NCBI GenBank assembly: GCA_017607445.1 | Contig: JAEVHH010000002.1 | Location: forward strand, 7,036,001 to 7,100,000 | Direction: 5' to 3' | Length of the DNA stretch: 64,000 nt | From: Histoplasma ohiense | Lineage: Eukaryota; Ascomycota; Eurotiomycetes; Onygenales; Ajellomycetaceae | Shown: positions 11,245-23,836 of the stretch, in pieces | Numbering within the stretch: position 1 is the stretch's first letter | Layout of the letters: each line of letters starts with the position of its first letter | Notes under the pieces: model-generated | Seen by the model: the letters and a program-made list of their open reading frames with translations, nothing else | The model's database searches: none | What the model was told of the DNA's origin: nothing | Translations under genes and position numbers: made by a program

Positions 11245-12275
11245 ATGGGATCTCTCCAACAAATTCTTGAAATCCTCCAAACCAATCTGCTCAATCCATT
11301 ACAGCCATACCTCAAACCTATCACCTCCTCTCTCCCCGAACCTGTCGATGATGCTCTACTCTCCCTCCTCGGCGAACACTGCCATTCAACCCTCATTCGT
11401 TCCCTGGACGTCACCACAGACCCAGCATGTCTACCTCTAGCGGTTTCCAAAACCCTAGGCGTGGCAATTGTCACCTTTAGTGCAATAGTCAAAGTTCCAC
11501 AGATCCTGAAACTTCTCTCCTCACGCTCCTCTGCTGGTGTATCGTTTACGTCCTACGCGCTCGAGACTACAAGCCTTCTTATTACCCTCGCGTACAATGC
11601 GCGTCAGAAGTTCCCTTTCAGCACTTATGGCGAGTCCGCACTAATTGCCGCACAAGATATTGTGGTTGGCATCCTAGTGCTCATGTTTTCTGGCCAGACA
11701 GCGGCGGCCGGTGCGTTTGTTACGGCCGCTGCGAGCATTGTTTATGCTCTCATGTTCAGCGGTGAAACGTTTGTGGATCAGGCGACAATGGCGTATTTGC
11801 AAGCTGGCGCGGGAATCCTGGGCATCGCGAGTAAAGTGCCGCAGATTCTGACGGTGTGGCAGGAAGGGGGTACGGGACAGTTGAGCGCGTTTGCGGTACG
11901 TGAACCATACCCTTCTCACCACCACCTTCCATGGGTTGAGTGTTCCACTCTTTCACATCAATCACAAGATTAATATTATATATTTGTTTCCAGGTATTCA
12001 ATTACCTCCTCGGTTCCATGATGCGCATCTTCACCACCATCCAGGAGGTTGACGACAAGCTGCTCCTCTACGGCTTCGTAGCTGGATTTGGCCTTAATCT
12101 GGTCTTAGGCTTACAGATGCTGTACTACTGGAACGGACCAGCTACCGCTCCAGTGAATAAACCGGCAGGCGAGAGGCACCAGCGGATGGCAGAAGTCCAG
12201 ATCCCGGTTGCAAAAGGCTCCGGCGTCTCTCCCAGCTTTACTGGAAAGGCCCCAACAACGAGACGGAGGGGGTAA
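11245..12275 (+). CDS. PQ-loop membrane protein, MPDU1 (mannose-P-dolichol utilization defect 1) family
   Basis: Members of this family are ER membrane proteins needed for use of dolichol-linked mannose and glucose in glycosylation. Two exons, 11245-11895 and 11994-12275, give 310 residues. Two PQ-loop repeats are visible: KVPQILKLLSSRSSAGVSF at about residue 90 and KVPQILTVWQEGGTGQLSAF at about residue 200, each preceded and followed by hydrophobic helices. The intron (GTACGT donor at 11896, TTTCCAG acceptor at 11991-11993) is phase 0 and rejoins SAFA to VFNYLLGSMMRIFTT, the conserved helix after the second PQ motif. The N-terminal amphipathic segment with a Cys pair and the basic C-terminal tail fit the family. 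ATG 11245 is preferred over upstream non-ATG codons. Involvement in dolichol-sugar use is by homology only. Confidence 0.85.
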
Positions 12276-12643
12276 ATTCGTTTTGTTATGAGATTCTTTC
12301 ATGTGTTCAACTTCCGAGTGTATCTGAGCTTGCATGTTACGCTTCCTTCTATTCTAGTCATTCCATATTAGTGAAAATTGCACCATAATTCTCTATAGTT
12401 TTGTTATCAAATGAGTTAAATAAAACAGCTTACTGGAATTTTTTTACCCCCTTCGAACGAAGCCAATTTCTGGGTAGAATGATATTATACATCGTGAGTG
12501 ACAAACGTCAGGAATCTACCAGATATAATTTTCAATTTCCTGGAGTCTAACGTTCGATGCACCAAAATTTCCATGTCCATCATTACGCCAGAGTCAAAGT
12601 AGCTTGAAGACTACTCCTTTACTCATTTGTTGTAGCCACTATA
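12276..12643. other. Short convergent intergenic region
   Basis: The 368 bases between the stops of the MPDU1-like gene and MED8 serve as 3' flanks for both. The sequence is AT-rich (ataattctctatagttttg near 12390). No gene or RNA element is seen. Confidence 0.5.
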
Positions 12644-13493
12644 TCAACGACCTTTCGGGACAGCTCCCGTCATCATGAATCTAAACACATCCTCCGACGG
12701 TAGTGCCGGCGACATGGACGTAGACTGCACATATCCTCCCTCCTTCGAAATATCAAACTGCACCCCACCAGCTCCCGGACTCCCATGCACTCCCACAACC
12801 CCCATCCCGTTCCCAACCGCATCCCCTCCCTCTTCCCCTTCTGAACCCTCCTCTTCGTCTCCACTCCCGCTCTCACTCCCACTATCTTCCTCGTTCAGCT
12901 TTCTCTTCAGCCCCGTCACGACATTCTTAACCCCCATCTCCTTCTCCTCCAACGTATAATCCCCGCCCCAATTCCGCCCCCTAGCCTCCATGTTCGCTTC
13001 GATAGGGCCCCATCGCCACAGCTCTAACAGCTGCTGTTCTGTCAAGCCCGTTCTAAGTCTAGTGGCATCCGGGTTGCCCATAGACAGGCCCTGGGAGACC
13101 CAATCCTCGACACGCGGCTCCAGTTTGGTGCGCAGCAGTTGCGAGAGCATGGCGGCTTCGGTGCGGCCGGGGAATTGAGGGGTTGGGTACGCGACTAGCG
13201 ATGAGAGGAGGTCATGGTGGTCTGTAAGTTGTTGAGAGACATTGAGGAGATTGTTGGAGATGATGGTAGCCTGGGATTGGAGGGAAGACCTGGTTAAAAG
13301 GGAAGAAAGACTTGTTAGCTCTTCCAAAGAAAATATAACTGGATAACTGGCTGGCGCGCATTGCTCACCAGGATGGGAGGGGGTCGCTTTGGTTTATGTT
13401 GTTGATGAGCGATGCGAGCGATTGAGTTAATTGGACTAGGCGTTGGCGGGTTTGTTCGAGTACCTTTAGCTGTTCGGGAGATATGGAGGCCAT
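12644..13493 (-). CDS. MED8: Mediator complex subunit 8
   Basis: A head-module subunit of the RNA polymerase II Mediator complex. Two minus-strand exons, 13493-13369 and 13289-12644, give 256 residues. Exon 1 encodes the conserved N-terminal helix ISPEQLKVLEQTRQRLVQL followed by SLINNINQSDPLPSW; the intron splits the Trp codon (TG/G) and exon 2 continues SSLQSQATIISNNLLNVS, as in fungal Med8. The donor is GTGAGC and the acceptor TTAACCAG. Residues about 165-200 are an acidic Gly/Glu/Ser-rich linker, and the C-terminus is low in complexity. An open frame crossing the intron could mimic a start at 13327, but it lacks the N-terminal helix. Its 3' end faces the MPDU1-like gene. Confidence 0.88.
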
Positions 13494-14740
13494 GGTTAAG
13501 ATGGCTCACTCCTTATTTTCTCGAGGGTTTGTTTTTGTTTTGCTGGCAGCTCTGCGCAAGATTGAGAGAATAGTGTATCGGGAGGGGACGCTATCGATGT
13601 CGTATGTTAGCCAAAATTTATGCCAGTTGGTCAAAGCTCCTGATGTTTGTATTTGTTTGGACTCATTTGACTACAAATTTATCTCCGTGTGTATCCAATA
13701 ACCCACTCCCATTCTTTCTGACGCTGTTCACGATACAATATGAGGAGGGCTGAATTTCTTAACCAAAACTGCGCCTAAACATTAGTTTGCTGTGAGTAAA
13801 TGAAATAAGCGCCCGATTGCCATAGACTACCACCACCACCACCACCACCAAGTCTAGGCAAGATTTACCCCTGAATAATGTCCCTGCAGATCATTTTTAA
13901 TTGCTCCTCGATGCTACTTAAACTTTATTGCACGACGGTTTCATGCCCTGATTCACTTCTAACTTGATAACAAGCAACTTTGTGGAGAGGGAAGCAGGTT
14001 AAAAAGAAAAGGGCTGGAAGTGACGCATCTGGACATGGTTAAATTTTGACCGTTTTACTTCTCTGCCTTTTCATACGACAGGTATTTGCATATTTGTATT
14101 TTCATAACATCATACGCTATCGTTTGATCATCGGACCTCAGCACACACCCCATCCCGATATACTTGAGCGCAAGCTGCAGTTCTCCTTGGGTAACATACA
14201 AGGAGAATATTTTGAGGAAATGGAGATTCGATCTGCAATGCCAAATCAAAACATAGCGAAAGAAGATTGGAAGGGATTGAAGGAATGCACTATGGACTAT
14301 GGACTCGGATGGGAGGATATAAAATATTTCGCAATTATGGAAAGGTAAGGAGGGAAGGAACCGCAAAAATACAAAGGTTGGGTGAAAACCCACACTCTGC
14401 GTAGAGGCGTTCTCATTGGCATGGAAAAAGAGAAAGCCAACCACTAGGTATCTGCTCAGGATATATAACGTTAGGCAACAAGACCGCAGCCAGATTGCAA
14501 GACCGATAACACCAAAACAACATAGAGCCGGAAAGTTCCAGACGTTCGGGCTAGGGGAGTATTTTGAAAAGCCGAGGGAAGCAAGTTCTCCAGGTGAGCG
14601 ATCGCAAGAGGGGAATAAAGATCCTCTTATACCCAATAGACCAAAAACAAACAAAAGGACAGAAAAGGGGGGAAAAACGCCGAATGAGATCGAGAGGACA
14701 AATTTCTTTCTTTTCCTTTATTCTTGCATTGAGTGACAGA
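13494..14740. other. Intergenic region upstream of MED8
   Basis: This holds the MED8 promoter side and, on the right, the 3' flank of the membrane-protein gene. A (CAC)n microsatellite lies at 13829-13850. A 199-codon frame on the minus strand (14055-14654) opens at a non-ATG codon and shows no domain. No gene supported. Confidence 0.55.
13829..13850. repeat. (CAC)n microsatellite
   Basis: About seven perfect CAC/ACC units in non-coding DNA between MED8 and the membrane-protein gene. Direct reading of the sequence. Confidence 0.9.
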
Positions 14741-15954
14741 TCAGTCATTCATTGACTTGCGAGGTGGAGGGGCCGGGAATAATTTGGGCGTCTCCATGAC
14801 TGACTTGGGCGACACCGTCGCAAACTGCGGCGAGGTCGATTCCATCGCATGTGTCTCTGGCGGATATTTCATGTCTTGTGGAGTCCCGAAGGCACTCATA
14901 TGGGTTTGATTCGGATATTCCGCGTACGGTCCAGTGAATTCGGGTTGGTAAGGGGACGGCTCTCCCCAACTTCGACGTAGGTGGCTGTGCACTGGTGACA
15001 TTATGCCCGTGTCATTCCACCGCTCGTGAAGATACGACGGTTGGCTCCTTCTCTTAGCTTTGCGTCGGCGACGTTGAATGCAGAATACACATGCGCCACA
15101 TGCGCATGCCGCTAACAATAGGAATCCGACAATAGGTAAAACTATGACGAGGATGAGGTTTTTTATGTTCTTTTTTGCTGTTCCAGGGGCATTGATTTTG
15201 GGGACGTCAGTGTTCGGTGGAAGAGGCTCGGTATCAAAGATCTTGTTTGGGTCGAGTACAAATGGTACGCCGTTGGGAAGATGTGCGTGGCAGCCTTCTC
15301 GGATTGATTCGACGACTAGGTGTTTACTATTTATCAGTAAAAGCCACACATATATTTCTAACGAAGTAAGGGGGAATGATGTAGCCATACAGTTGCCCAA
15401 ATATTTCTGAGTCTCTGTCAAGTTATAACAGGCAGCGCATTGAGTGATGACGCCGTCGTCGAAGACTCCCATTCCGCAGAAATCAAGCATGTTCTCCGGC
15501 GTTGGGGAAAGCAGCAGGTGCCTGATGGCCTCCCCAAGGGGGTCGCACGTCACCTGGCACGGGCTGGACACAGAATCTGCCTTTTTTTCTGGAAAATTGA
15601 ATATACATGCTGAAAGCAGATAACGGAGGTTGTCTATAATATCGTCAGCGATGGCCATGGTACAGTCGTTACTAATGCTGGTTTATGCATACACAATCCC
15701 CATTTAACATCCGTGTCATACGTCTCGAAGGAACGTGGACGGAAGAAGGTGCTTCGTAGTTCACACTTTACACATTCCTGGAAATAAGTTCCGGGTGGGG
15801 AGTTGTATTCTTGATCTTGACATACGATAGCATCTGGGGTAGTGTTAAAAGACGTCGTGTGGCAGGACGATTGACATGGAGATCCGTTTGTAACCAGTAA
15901 TCCGAATCCTTCGCGGGTCAAGAGAAGCGACAAGATCAGGGATGAGAGAAACAT
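14741..15954 (-). CDS. Cys-rich secreted-domain, single-pass membrane protein (fungal, function unknown)
   Basis: Three minus-strand exons (15954-15693, 15633-15391, 15315-14741) give 359 residues. A signal peptide (about residues 1-19) is followed by an extracellular half with regularly spaced cysteines in two similar blocks (SPCQ..C..., FQECVKCELRS; then SPCQVTCDPL, CAACYNLT). The first junction rebuilds VKWGLYNLRYLLSAC, a pattern I associate with a fungal-specific family of Cys-rich surface proteins. A single hydrophobic helix at residues about 222-248 is followed by RRRRKAKRR, a stop-transfer signal, and a Pro/Ser/Tyr-rich cytoplasmic tail of about 110 residues. Donors are GTATGC and GTATGG, both phase 1; acceptors are ATTATAG and CACCTAG. 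It could be a surface sensor or adhesin-like protein, but the sequence does not show a function. Confidence 0.72.
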
Positions 15955-18937
15955 GGTTGTGGAATTTGCTCAATCAATATCGTAAATGGAGCACGAAAGA
16001 AATGATGTTGGCCAAGTGGGAGCTTCGCATAAACCGAATCTTGCAGCCCGCAGCTACAGCCCGAGTCTTTTGAAAGAAGACGGCCTACTTTCCGACCAAG
16101 TGCCCTTTGCCCTCTGCTGAGGCAGCCAGATGCCGCAAGCAGGGAGGTGTTCAAGATATTTTGCAAGAGTGAAGTAGATATGCAAGGGGTGTGAGCATCT
16201 CCACAAAGATATATGAATAGCAGCTGGGCAGAGTCTCCTTCTAATCGTGGACTGATTGGAAGCAAGGAAAAGAAAGTCAAAGTAATAAACACCAGAATTG
16301 ACCCGTATTGGTTGGATTTCCCTTAAGGTTGGGAGAACGAAATCATTCGGAAAAGTTGAAGTAGTACAAATGTTGTCATACAAGATACGCAAAAAAAGGG
16401 CTGTCTGCGCATTCCACATGCGCCGCTGCTGCAAGTCAAATACTGGAATTGGGACGAAGGGATTCTTTGACGCATATGTCGAATGGGAATGCGGCCCATA
16501 AATCGCCATCTAGTTGGAAACTTTTGGTCAAAGCTCTGATTCGAGTTGTGAGCAGGGAGAGTTGCTGATCCAGCAGCATTCGTTCCCCACAACAGGCCTT
16601 ACCAACCACTGTGGCTTGCAGGGCCGTGATGGATGTGTGCTTCGGCGGTCGGGCGTGTGAAAAGAAAGCCCATTGTCATTACTGAGGGAGCTGGCTTGCC
16701 CCTCACCAAGAGGAACCACAGGCACACCACATCAAGCTTTTTTCGCCAACTGCTGCTAAGAAACAGCCCTTGTCGGCGGGGTTTCTGTAGCGCCTGAAAT
16801 GCGGATGAAAATGAATTGATCAAAATCGGATGAGACTAATCTGTACAGACTGCAGACTTCGGACATTCTTGGGCAGCTCCATGGATGTCCATACTACAGC
16901 GGAGTAGTAGTGACCTGGGTGAGTGACATGGCCAGCCATGATTCCATGAAGGATGCGAGTCTGGCAATGGAGATGTGATTGGCAGGTTGCCCTGGATCAG
17001 TCGCGGAAGTCCTTTCCGACATGTCGAATCACGATTCACGACGGCCAAGCAGCGTGAAGACTGTGCACAAGCGTCTTGGAAAGTTGGCGTGCATCGCAGT
17101 GTGATGGCGCCATTGCCCGCATCGTGGATGATTTCTCTGACCACCAGGTTGGAGGGCGAGGCTGGAACAACCAGCCCTCACCGGCAGATGATGAACTCCC
17201 ATTCGCCACTAAGCTGCCTCTAGCTCATCGTCGTTCACATCGCACCCAAGGCTCTCTCGCTTTGAGTGGGCGAGAGAACTTCGCACATTGAACGACCCAA
17301 ACCTGCTCAATAAATCCCGACACCGGCAGGGTTTCGGCTGCACTCCTGGGTAGGCTTCTGTTTCTTCTGTCGACATGGACTAGCAACACCCATGATACTA
17401 CCCCTGAAGCATTCAGGACAAGAATCTTTTCACACACCAAACTGAGGAGTGATGTCTCCTCGGAAGGAATGCACAGTGCCCATAGATCTTTTGCGCAAGC
17501 AATCGCTCTCAAAGCAGCAGTAATTAATTAAACAAACTTGAATTTCTCTCGCTGCAGCAATGGTTATGTCCCCCTGAGCCCGCAGGAATAGCCAACTTGC
17601 CACTTTTTCACCGGGGAATTTCGCCTGGGGAAAGGTCCTGTTTTGCCGTGGTAGAAACACAACTTGTGCTTGACTCTGTCCTGCCCTTGTATGTAAATAA
17701 ATAAACATCCATGGATGGGACTACACACACATTTACCAACGGCAAGTGATATCCTTCAACGACGTTTATACCGCGACAAGGGATATTCTGTTTTTCTTAC
17801 ATGGGGAAATATATTCATCCCGTCGAACCAACGGGTTAAGTTACCGGATAATCAATTGTGTTGGGGATCCTGTGCTTTCCCTTCCGCTTTCGCAACTTGG
17901 TCACTGCAATTGGAGCAATTGTGAAGAGCTACCCCGCTAGACTCAATCCCCGCGCTCACAATCTAGGGGCATTGGACGTTATCCAAGTCTGATAAGCTGG
18001 TTAGCCCATACAAAAGACTGTGATAACCCCCTGTTTACTGGGTTGTCAAAACTATGTGACCCTACGCAGTAGATCAATACCTATGACAGAATCAAAAGAT
18101 TGAATTACTCAGTGTGCTAATTTGCTTCCTGATTTGAAATAGAAGTACCCTTGCCCACCTACCTTCCGACTTCTGACTGGATGAATCCACAAACAGGGGA
18201 GTTTCGGAGCGGCAAAGGCTCTTCAATCACACAAGCATTTTGAACTCAAGCGGGGTATATATCCGGATGGTCGACAAGGCACCTCCTACTAACGGGAGCT
18301 AACCGCTAAACTATCTGTAAAGTACTGCACTGTGCTTGCGGGCCAAAAGCTGCGAGTCGTCAAGGCCCGGAGAGTCATAGCTTTGCAGGCTCCACCTCCA
18401 CTCCAAACGCGCTCTTCGTGCCGAAGCATTTTGATCTCCCTTCACATTCACAGACATACAGAGTTGTTGTCATGTGACTGGTGAAGAAAATCCCTCCCAC
18501 ACGCCATTTTTCTTTTGGAAGTTGGTGATTTATCCTCCAATAAGATTATGGGGTGTTTCTTCGGTGGTGTGGCATTCGGAAAATGATGTTTCCAAATGTT
18601 GTATACAGAGTGCTGGCTGCGACCCCAATGAAAATTTCAGTAATTAAGTGTTTTAACTATGTACAGGGTTTGGGCTCCGACAACAGCGGCAACCGCTATT
18701 TTCTGTGAACCTTTGTAAATGTCTCTTTCTCGGATATCTATAGGAAAATCAATAGTATTATATATATACAATGGTGGCAACCCTGATGCCCGCAAAGACC
18801 AGCAATTCATCTCCATCATCTTATGACACAAGAAGGGGTGAAACCATCTAGAACATACATTATTACTAGTAATGATGAGTGCATGTCGGTAGAGAAATAT
18901 CCCAGATCGGCTTTCTCCTCAAATCATTTTAGCCTTA
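15955..18937. other. Long intergenic region, 3.0 kb
   Basis: Between the 5' end of the membrane-protein gene and the 3' end of the MFS gene. Open frames of up to 151 codons (16054-16509, minus) have no domain and no plausible splice partners. Many short A/T tracts; a perfect palindrome ATTACTAGTAAT sits near 18860 beside the MFS stop. No gene, tRNA or transposon recognised. Confidence 0.5.
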
Positions 18938-20593
18938 TCAATGGCCACCAAACGCGCTAGTGGACACATACTGCCAATACATGTCCTTTGAAAACTTGCG
19001 AAGCCTTTTTCCAAAGTATATCATGGGCAAAAAAGTCAGCGTACAGACCAGCGCTACCATGCTCGCCGTGATAAAACAATTGCGTATGCCCTGTGTCTCC
19101 ACCCAAGGAGTAATTCCATAACTAAAAGCGAATCCAAGCGTATTCCGAATAATAGTGACAGAAACCATGGTTTCCCCACTTAGCTCTTTAAAGCAATCGA
19201 CATTATAAGAGATTGCGAAGGAGCCACCAGTCATGAAACCGAATGCCATCATACCCATTCCAAACATTAGACATATCCAATGGACTCCATAAGCTGCACC
19301 AACACCCCAAGTAATGAGACCACCAGTAGTGATAAGCGCCGTCAAAGCGAGTGGCCAAAGGCGTTGCTCCGGCTCTCTTACCCCTTTGTTGCGACGTGCA
19401 AGGTAAATAGCAAACTTGTCTGCGATGACACCGGACCATATCATACTGAAGATTCCACCAATAATCGGCGCGACGTATGCCGAACCAACCTTAGCCGCTG
19501 ACCAGTTGTAAGGCGCGGCGGAAAGTACTGGAGACGCTGTACCGTTCATCACGTTATACCACGAAAGACTGATACCGTAAAGGAACCCAGACCAATCGGT
19601 GCAGGGGAAATGTAACATGATCAGGAGGGGCCGATACATCATTTTAAACATTTCTTTGTTACTGGGTCGCCCGGGCTTGGAGACGAAAAGTGCCAGTTTC
19701 TGTATGTAGGTGCGGGGAGGGGGGAGAGAAGAAGCCGACTGCATGATCGAGTTATTTGCAGAGATATTGCTCTCAGCACCAACTTTCTCGTCGCTGACCT
19801 GGGTTACGGTAGGATGCTCGGACTGAGAAACTGTGGCAGCATCGAGTTCTTGCCCTTCCACAGTGGGGCGGAAATAGAGAGACTCTTCCATGCCAAAGAA
19901 TAAAATCACGGCTGCAGCTGCCGATATCATGGCTCCGAGGTGCATGGTCCACCGCCAGCCGAATGCGTCATTAAACCATCCAGCAATTAATGGCGCGATG
20001 AAGTTCGAACCACATAGGAACAGGACATATGTCGCCATCCACTGGCCACGCTCATGGGCGAAAAATATATCGGGAACAGATATCTCCGGCAGAGACTCAA
20101 TCGGTGAAGCGAACGCGCCCAGAAGTATCCGATGGGCATACCATTCGCCTCCGGTTTTCGAGTACGCTGTCCAAACCATGATCGGTACGCAGAGCAGGCA
20201 AGACAAGATATAGACACCCCGGCGGCCAAATGTGAGGGCGATTGGTTGCCAGATCAAGCATGCCCATCCCAAAAACAGAAACATAAGCCCAGTTCCAGTG
20301 ACAAGCTCCCCCGTTGAAATTCCTGTATCATTTGTGATATCGGCGAGCACGCTGTATTGCAACGTGGTGGGAATGCCGACTCCAAGGGTGTAGACGTAGA
20401 CCATCGCGATTTGCAGCAATTTCCGTTTCCGGCTCCAATTTAATGGGTCTTCTGGGTCCGCACTTGGCCTAGGAACGAGCACAATGTCTCTCTGGCTTTC
20501 GTCATGTTGTTCCAACTGTGTTTCGCCCGCAATGTCAACCAGGTGAATTGTACCTGGGATTAGGTCGGCATGGGTTGCAGGATTAGCCTCCAT
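18938..20593 (-). CDS. Major facilitator superfamily transporter, DHA1-type
   Basis: A plasma-membrane transporter of 551 residues in one exon. The cytosolic N-terminus contains PRPSADPEDPLNWSRKRK, the signature that precedes helix 1 in fungal DHA1 drug:H+ antiporter-like proteins. Twelve hydrophobic helices are apparent, with GRRGVYI in loop 2-3 (MFS motif A region), a long central Ser/Glu-rich loop (residues about 240-300), and near the C-terminus CFKELSGETMVSVTIIRNT, a conserved block of this subgroup. I chose ATG 20593 (MEANPATHADL); an in-frame ATG at 20725 would add 44 hydrophobic residues that do not belong to the family. The substrate cannot be told. No biosynthetic neighbours suggest a cluster role. 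Confidence 0.85.
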   Translation of the reverse strand: MEANPATHADLIPGTIHLVDIAGETQLEQHDESQRDIVLVPRPSADPEDPLNWSRKRKLLQIAMVYVYTLGVGIPTTLQYSVLADITNDTGISTGELVTGTGLMFLFLGWACLIWQPIALTFGRRGVYILSCLLCVPIMVWTAYSKTGGEWYAHRILLGAFASPIESLPEISVPDIFFAHERGQWMATYVLFLCGSNFIAPLIAGWFNDAFGWRWTMHLGAMISAAAAVILFFGMEESLYFRPTVEGQELDAATVSQSEHPTVTQVSDEKVGAESNISANNSIMQSASSLPPPRTYIQKLALFVSKPGRPSNKEMFKMMYRPLLIMLHFPCTDWSGFLYGISLSWYNVMNGTASPVLSAAPYNWSAAKVGSAYVAPIIGGIFSMIWSGVIADKFAIYLARRNKGVREPEQRLWPLALTALITTGGLITWGVGAAYGVHWICLMFGMGMMAFGFMTGGSFAISYNVDCFKELSGETMVSVTIIRNTLGFAFSYGITPWVETQGIRNCFITASMVALVCTLTFLPMIYFGKRLRKFSKDMYWQYVSTSAFGGH

Positions 20594-23500
20594 TACATCG
20601 AGAGACTTTTGGGAAACAAAAAATGCACATACAAGAAGAAAGTTGATTCTGCTAGTGAAGTATAAAGGAAAGGGGCGGTCCCTGGGGGTTGAAAGCAAGA
20701 TATATAAGGTTAACTGCGTCTTCATGGGAGCAGGCGCGAGTTATCGCTCCCAGCCGAATGGCTACATCAACCGATAAGTCCCAATCCTATGAAGAAGGTG
20801 GATTTATTGGGCCAATCGCTATGGTGTCTTCTGATAACACGGCATTGGATTGCCCCAGTCAATCCAATCAATTGGCAACATACTGAGAAGGATGAAAGCT
20901 AGAGTAATTAGTCTGGAATTCTAATGGCATTTGTCCCAAGTTCTTGGTCTTGCACAAAGATCAACAGAGGGTTGTCTTCCGAGAGCTTGGGGCTGTCTCA
21001 GGTTATGGTGGTTGGAGAACTTCGCTTGTTCGTCGGCTATTCTGAGGATGGCTCGGCAATTTCAATGCCGAACACAACCCCGAATGAGCTGATGGATCAG
21101 ATCAGATATTTCCCAAGTAATCTACGTGAATTGTTCTCAGTCCTTTATTTCGCGGCTAGAAAGAAGGGCAAGAGAGGAAAAAAGGGAGAGAAAAAATTGC
21201 GATGAATAATGAATTTTTTCTCAGCTCTTAAAAATCTTTACTTACCACCAACGAAGCACGTTTTCACTCAGTCATTCCCCAGAAAACCAGCAATAAATCC
21301 CCTCTTCAGCTGTGGGTCTACGTCCCCATTTTTCACGCACCCCGCATTCACATTGACTGGTGATAGTTAAGTGTGAAGCATCTCAAGTTTGCGAATTCGT
21401 CCTAGTTGGAGTGGCAGGACACCATGAAGGAATGGTACTGGGACCCGTTCAAAACCTTAACAAAATGAGGTTTATCACATAGCCGATAAGCGCGGGTCGA
21501 AGTTTGCGCCCTGTGTCCCGAACATTTTTTCAGTGTGGCTTCGGTTGTGGTGAGGCAGAGGAATACCCTTCAGGGGCAACCGTAGACTATCACTGGGTCC
21601 GCAGGTTTTAGTCCATTCAACCAGCGGGGACACTGAAGGAATGCATGATTGACTCAGGTCAATGAAAGTGGAGTAGAATGGGCGGATCTGGCCTCCTGGA
21701 AGCTCATAAAAGTTGTGTGCTACTTTGGAAAAAATCACCCACACAAGATGGGAAACTAACAGAAAAGTAATCCCATATCCATTGAAGTGTGTGTACCAAG
21801 GATTCAGGGGAGTGTTCAAAGCTGCAACGTGTTCACGACAATGAATGGCATCAGGATGATTGCCATCGTAGCTGTGAGAATAGAGAACTCAGAGTGAAGT
21901 GAGTTTTGCTAGGCTTTTCAAACTCAATTTTGGCCTTGTTTCCCTATCTCTGGAAGTTGGGAGCAGGACGATATTAGCGGGAGCCGATTCCGTGGTTCAG
22001 GCATCCCTAAGTAATGTCTGGAACGAACAGGCTGACTTCAAGGGACAAGCAACAGGCCTCCGAGTCATATTGTCCCTTGCCAAATCTGGGTCCGAGTCAT
22101 TGATAATGAAGCAAATGAGGCGTTGACAATATGAGCAGCACAAGAACCCAAGCAATTATTAGACTGTATGAATCCACAACGGGGGGATATAGGTCGCCGA
22201 TTCCCCCGCATTTCTGGCTTTTGTCTCCATTTCGATAATGGACGAGTTCAAATCACAAGTTAATACGCGGAGTATTACGGTGCATCCTCAAAGTGGTCAA
22301 AATCTGAACAAAGCAGTTGGCGAGTGAGGCTCAAAGCTCTCCCGTCCTGCTCAAGTTAGGTGGCGGCAGAGAAACTAGCTAGATACGAACAGCCACATCG
22401 GCCCTAAATTTTGGGCTGGCTAAGCGGTCGAACATTGCGGCCCCAAATGCACCAGGCTAGCATATGCAGTAGTTAGTCAAATAGTTAGTTATCTCTTGTT
22501 CTCCCAATCAACCCGATTCCTGAGTCCTGGCGGAGCCTTTCATCTATCGCTGTTGGTGGCTTCCTCCTGCCTCGACCCCCTTCATCGAAAGAAGAAAAGA
22601 AAGCAGATGCATGGATCGACGAAGGCGGCCGAAGCGACCTCGGAGACAAGTGCAGGTTCGTTCCCTTGATAATTTTATTATTCAATCCCTGCTCAACGTT
22701 AGTAAACGAAATACTCTGGGGGCGGATCTACAAATATCTGTCAATCGACGCAGTAGCTATTCGTTTGTTGGGGTGGATTATAGGGCTCCACACAAACCAC
22801 AGCTTGGGTTAAACTACACGTGGTTATGACAAGATGAGAAGCGGGCGAGAAAGGGAAGGGGAGAAGCTGTGCTTTGTGTAATATGCCGCATCACCAGCGA
22901 GGGACTTTATGAGGTGGTTGGGTCTGCATGTTGGGCAACTCTTTTCTTCAACCACAAAAAATATCGGAAAAGGTCTGTACAAAAAAACGAAGGAAAAGAA
23001 AAGAAAGAGAAAACCCGAAAAAAAGAAATAAAAAGGTGAACGGGGCAGCATTGGGCGTGGGGAATGTCCATTGGCAGCAACGAAGGTCTTGGGGGCCAAA
23101 TGCACGCCCTTCTCAGACAACTCATAGACTGAGCTAGAAAGATGGAGATAACTTGCTCCGGGGGCCAAGAAAAAAGAAAATTCACAGAGTAAATTCTCCA
23201 ACAGCCGCTTGACGTAGATTCTGTTTGTTCTATCCCAATGTTTAGCTGTTTATTGTTGCGGCAGAGGTAATGCGTAAGCAACTGTGCCGCAAAATGATGC
23301 CATTAACGTGATATTTCCCAAAATTTCCACATAGATGGTTATCCAATGAATATAATGGTGAATGATAATGTTGTGCACAATGGTAAAGCTAATCCACACA
23401 CAGAATGAATCTGTTAGTCATAGCAGGAAATACATCGCTCAAATATGCTAGAATTGTTTACCCAATAATCATCCCCCAAAAAGGAACCAACTCCATGCTC

Positions 23501-23836
23501 CAAGACGTACACAGTTCCCACCCGTTAGATATATGGCCTAAAATAAAGTGGTAGAAGAAAGCTCGGGGCTGCAGGATATTCCCCGGGGTATAAACGAAGA
23601 ACACAAAAGAAACAACCAAAAGACAATATAGGTCTAGAGACCATGGTAAATAAAATCTATAACCAATCCACCAGCACCATACATAGCCCATACATAGATC
23701 GCGGTTAGTTGGCATGAAAGTAAGACAAATCTCCAGCCTCAATGTCATAAGGTATCGTCTTCTGACGAAACAAGGCCACAAATATCAAAACCTGAGCCAG
23801 CTAGTTAAACTAGGAAAACAAGCCAGAAAAAAGTGA
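20594..23836. other. Long intergenic region, 3.2 kb
   Basis: Upstream of the MFS gene and downstream of the Ser/Pro-rich gene. An open frame at 20924-21205 (+, 93 codons) ends in a Lys-rich run and has no recognised domain; others are shorter. The section 22960-23040 is purine-rich on the + strand. I see no gene here. Confidence 0.5.

Noticed and set aside
13290..13327. MED8 start inside its intron
   Set aside because: The frame runs into the intron to an ATG, but the conserved N-terminal helix is in exon 1 at 13493-13369 and splicing rebuilds the Trp codon.
14055..14654. 199-codon minus-strand frame
   Set aside because: Opens at a non-ATG codon, has no recognisable domain and lies in the MED8 upstream DNA; composition (Phe, Leu, Cys) fits chance.
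16054..16509. 151-codon minus-strand frame in the 3 kb gap
   Set aside because: No domain or splice partner; it sits where the promoter of the membrane-protein gene should be.
20594..20725. 44-residue upstream extension of the MFS transporter
   Set aside because: In frame with an ATG at 20725, but hydrophobic and unlike the cytosolic N-terminus expected before the DPEDPLNW signature.
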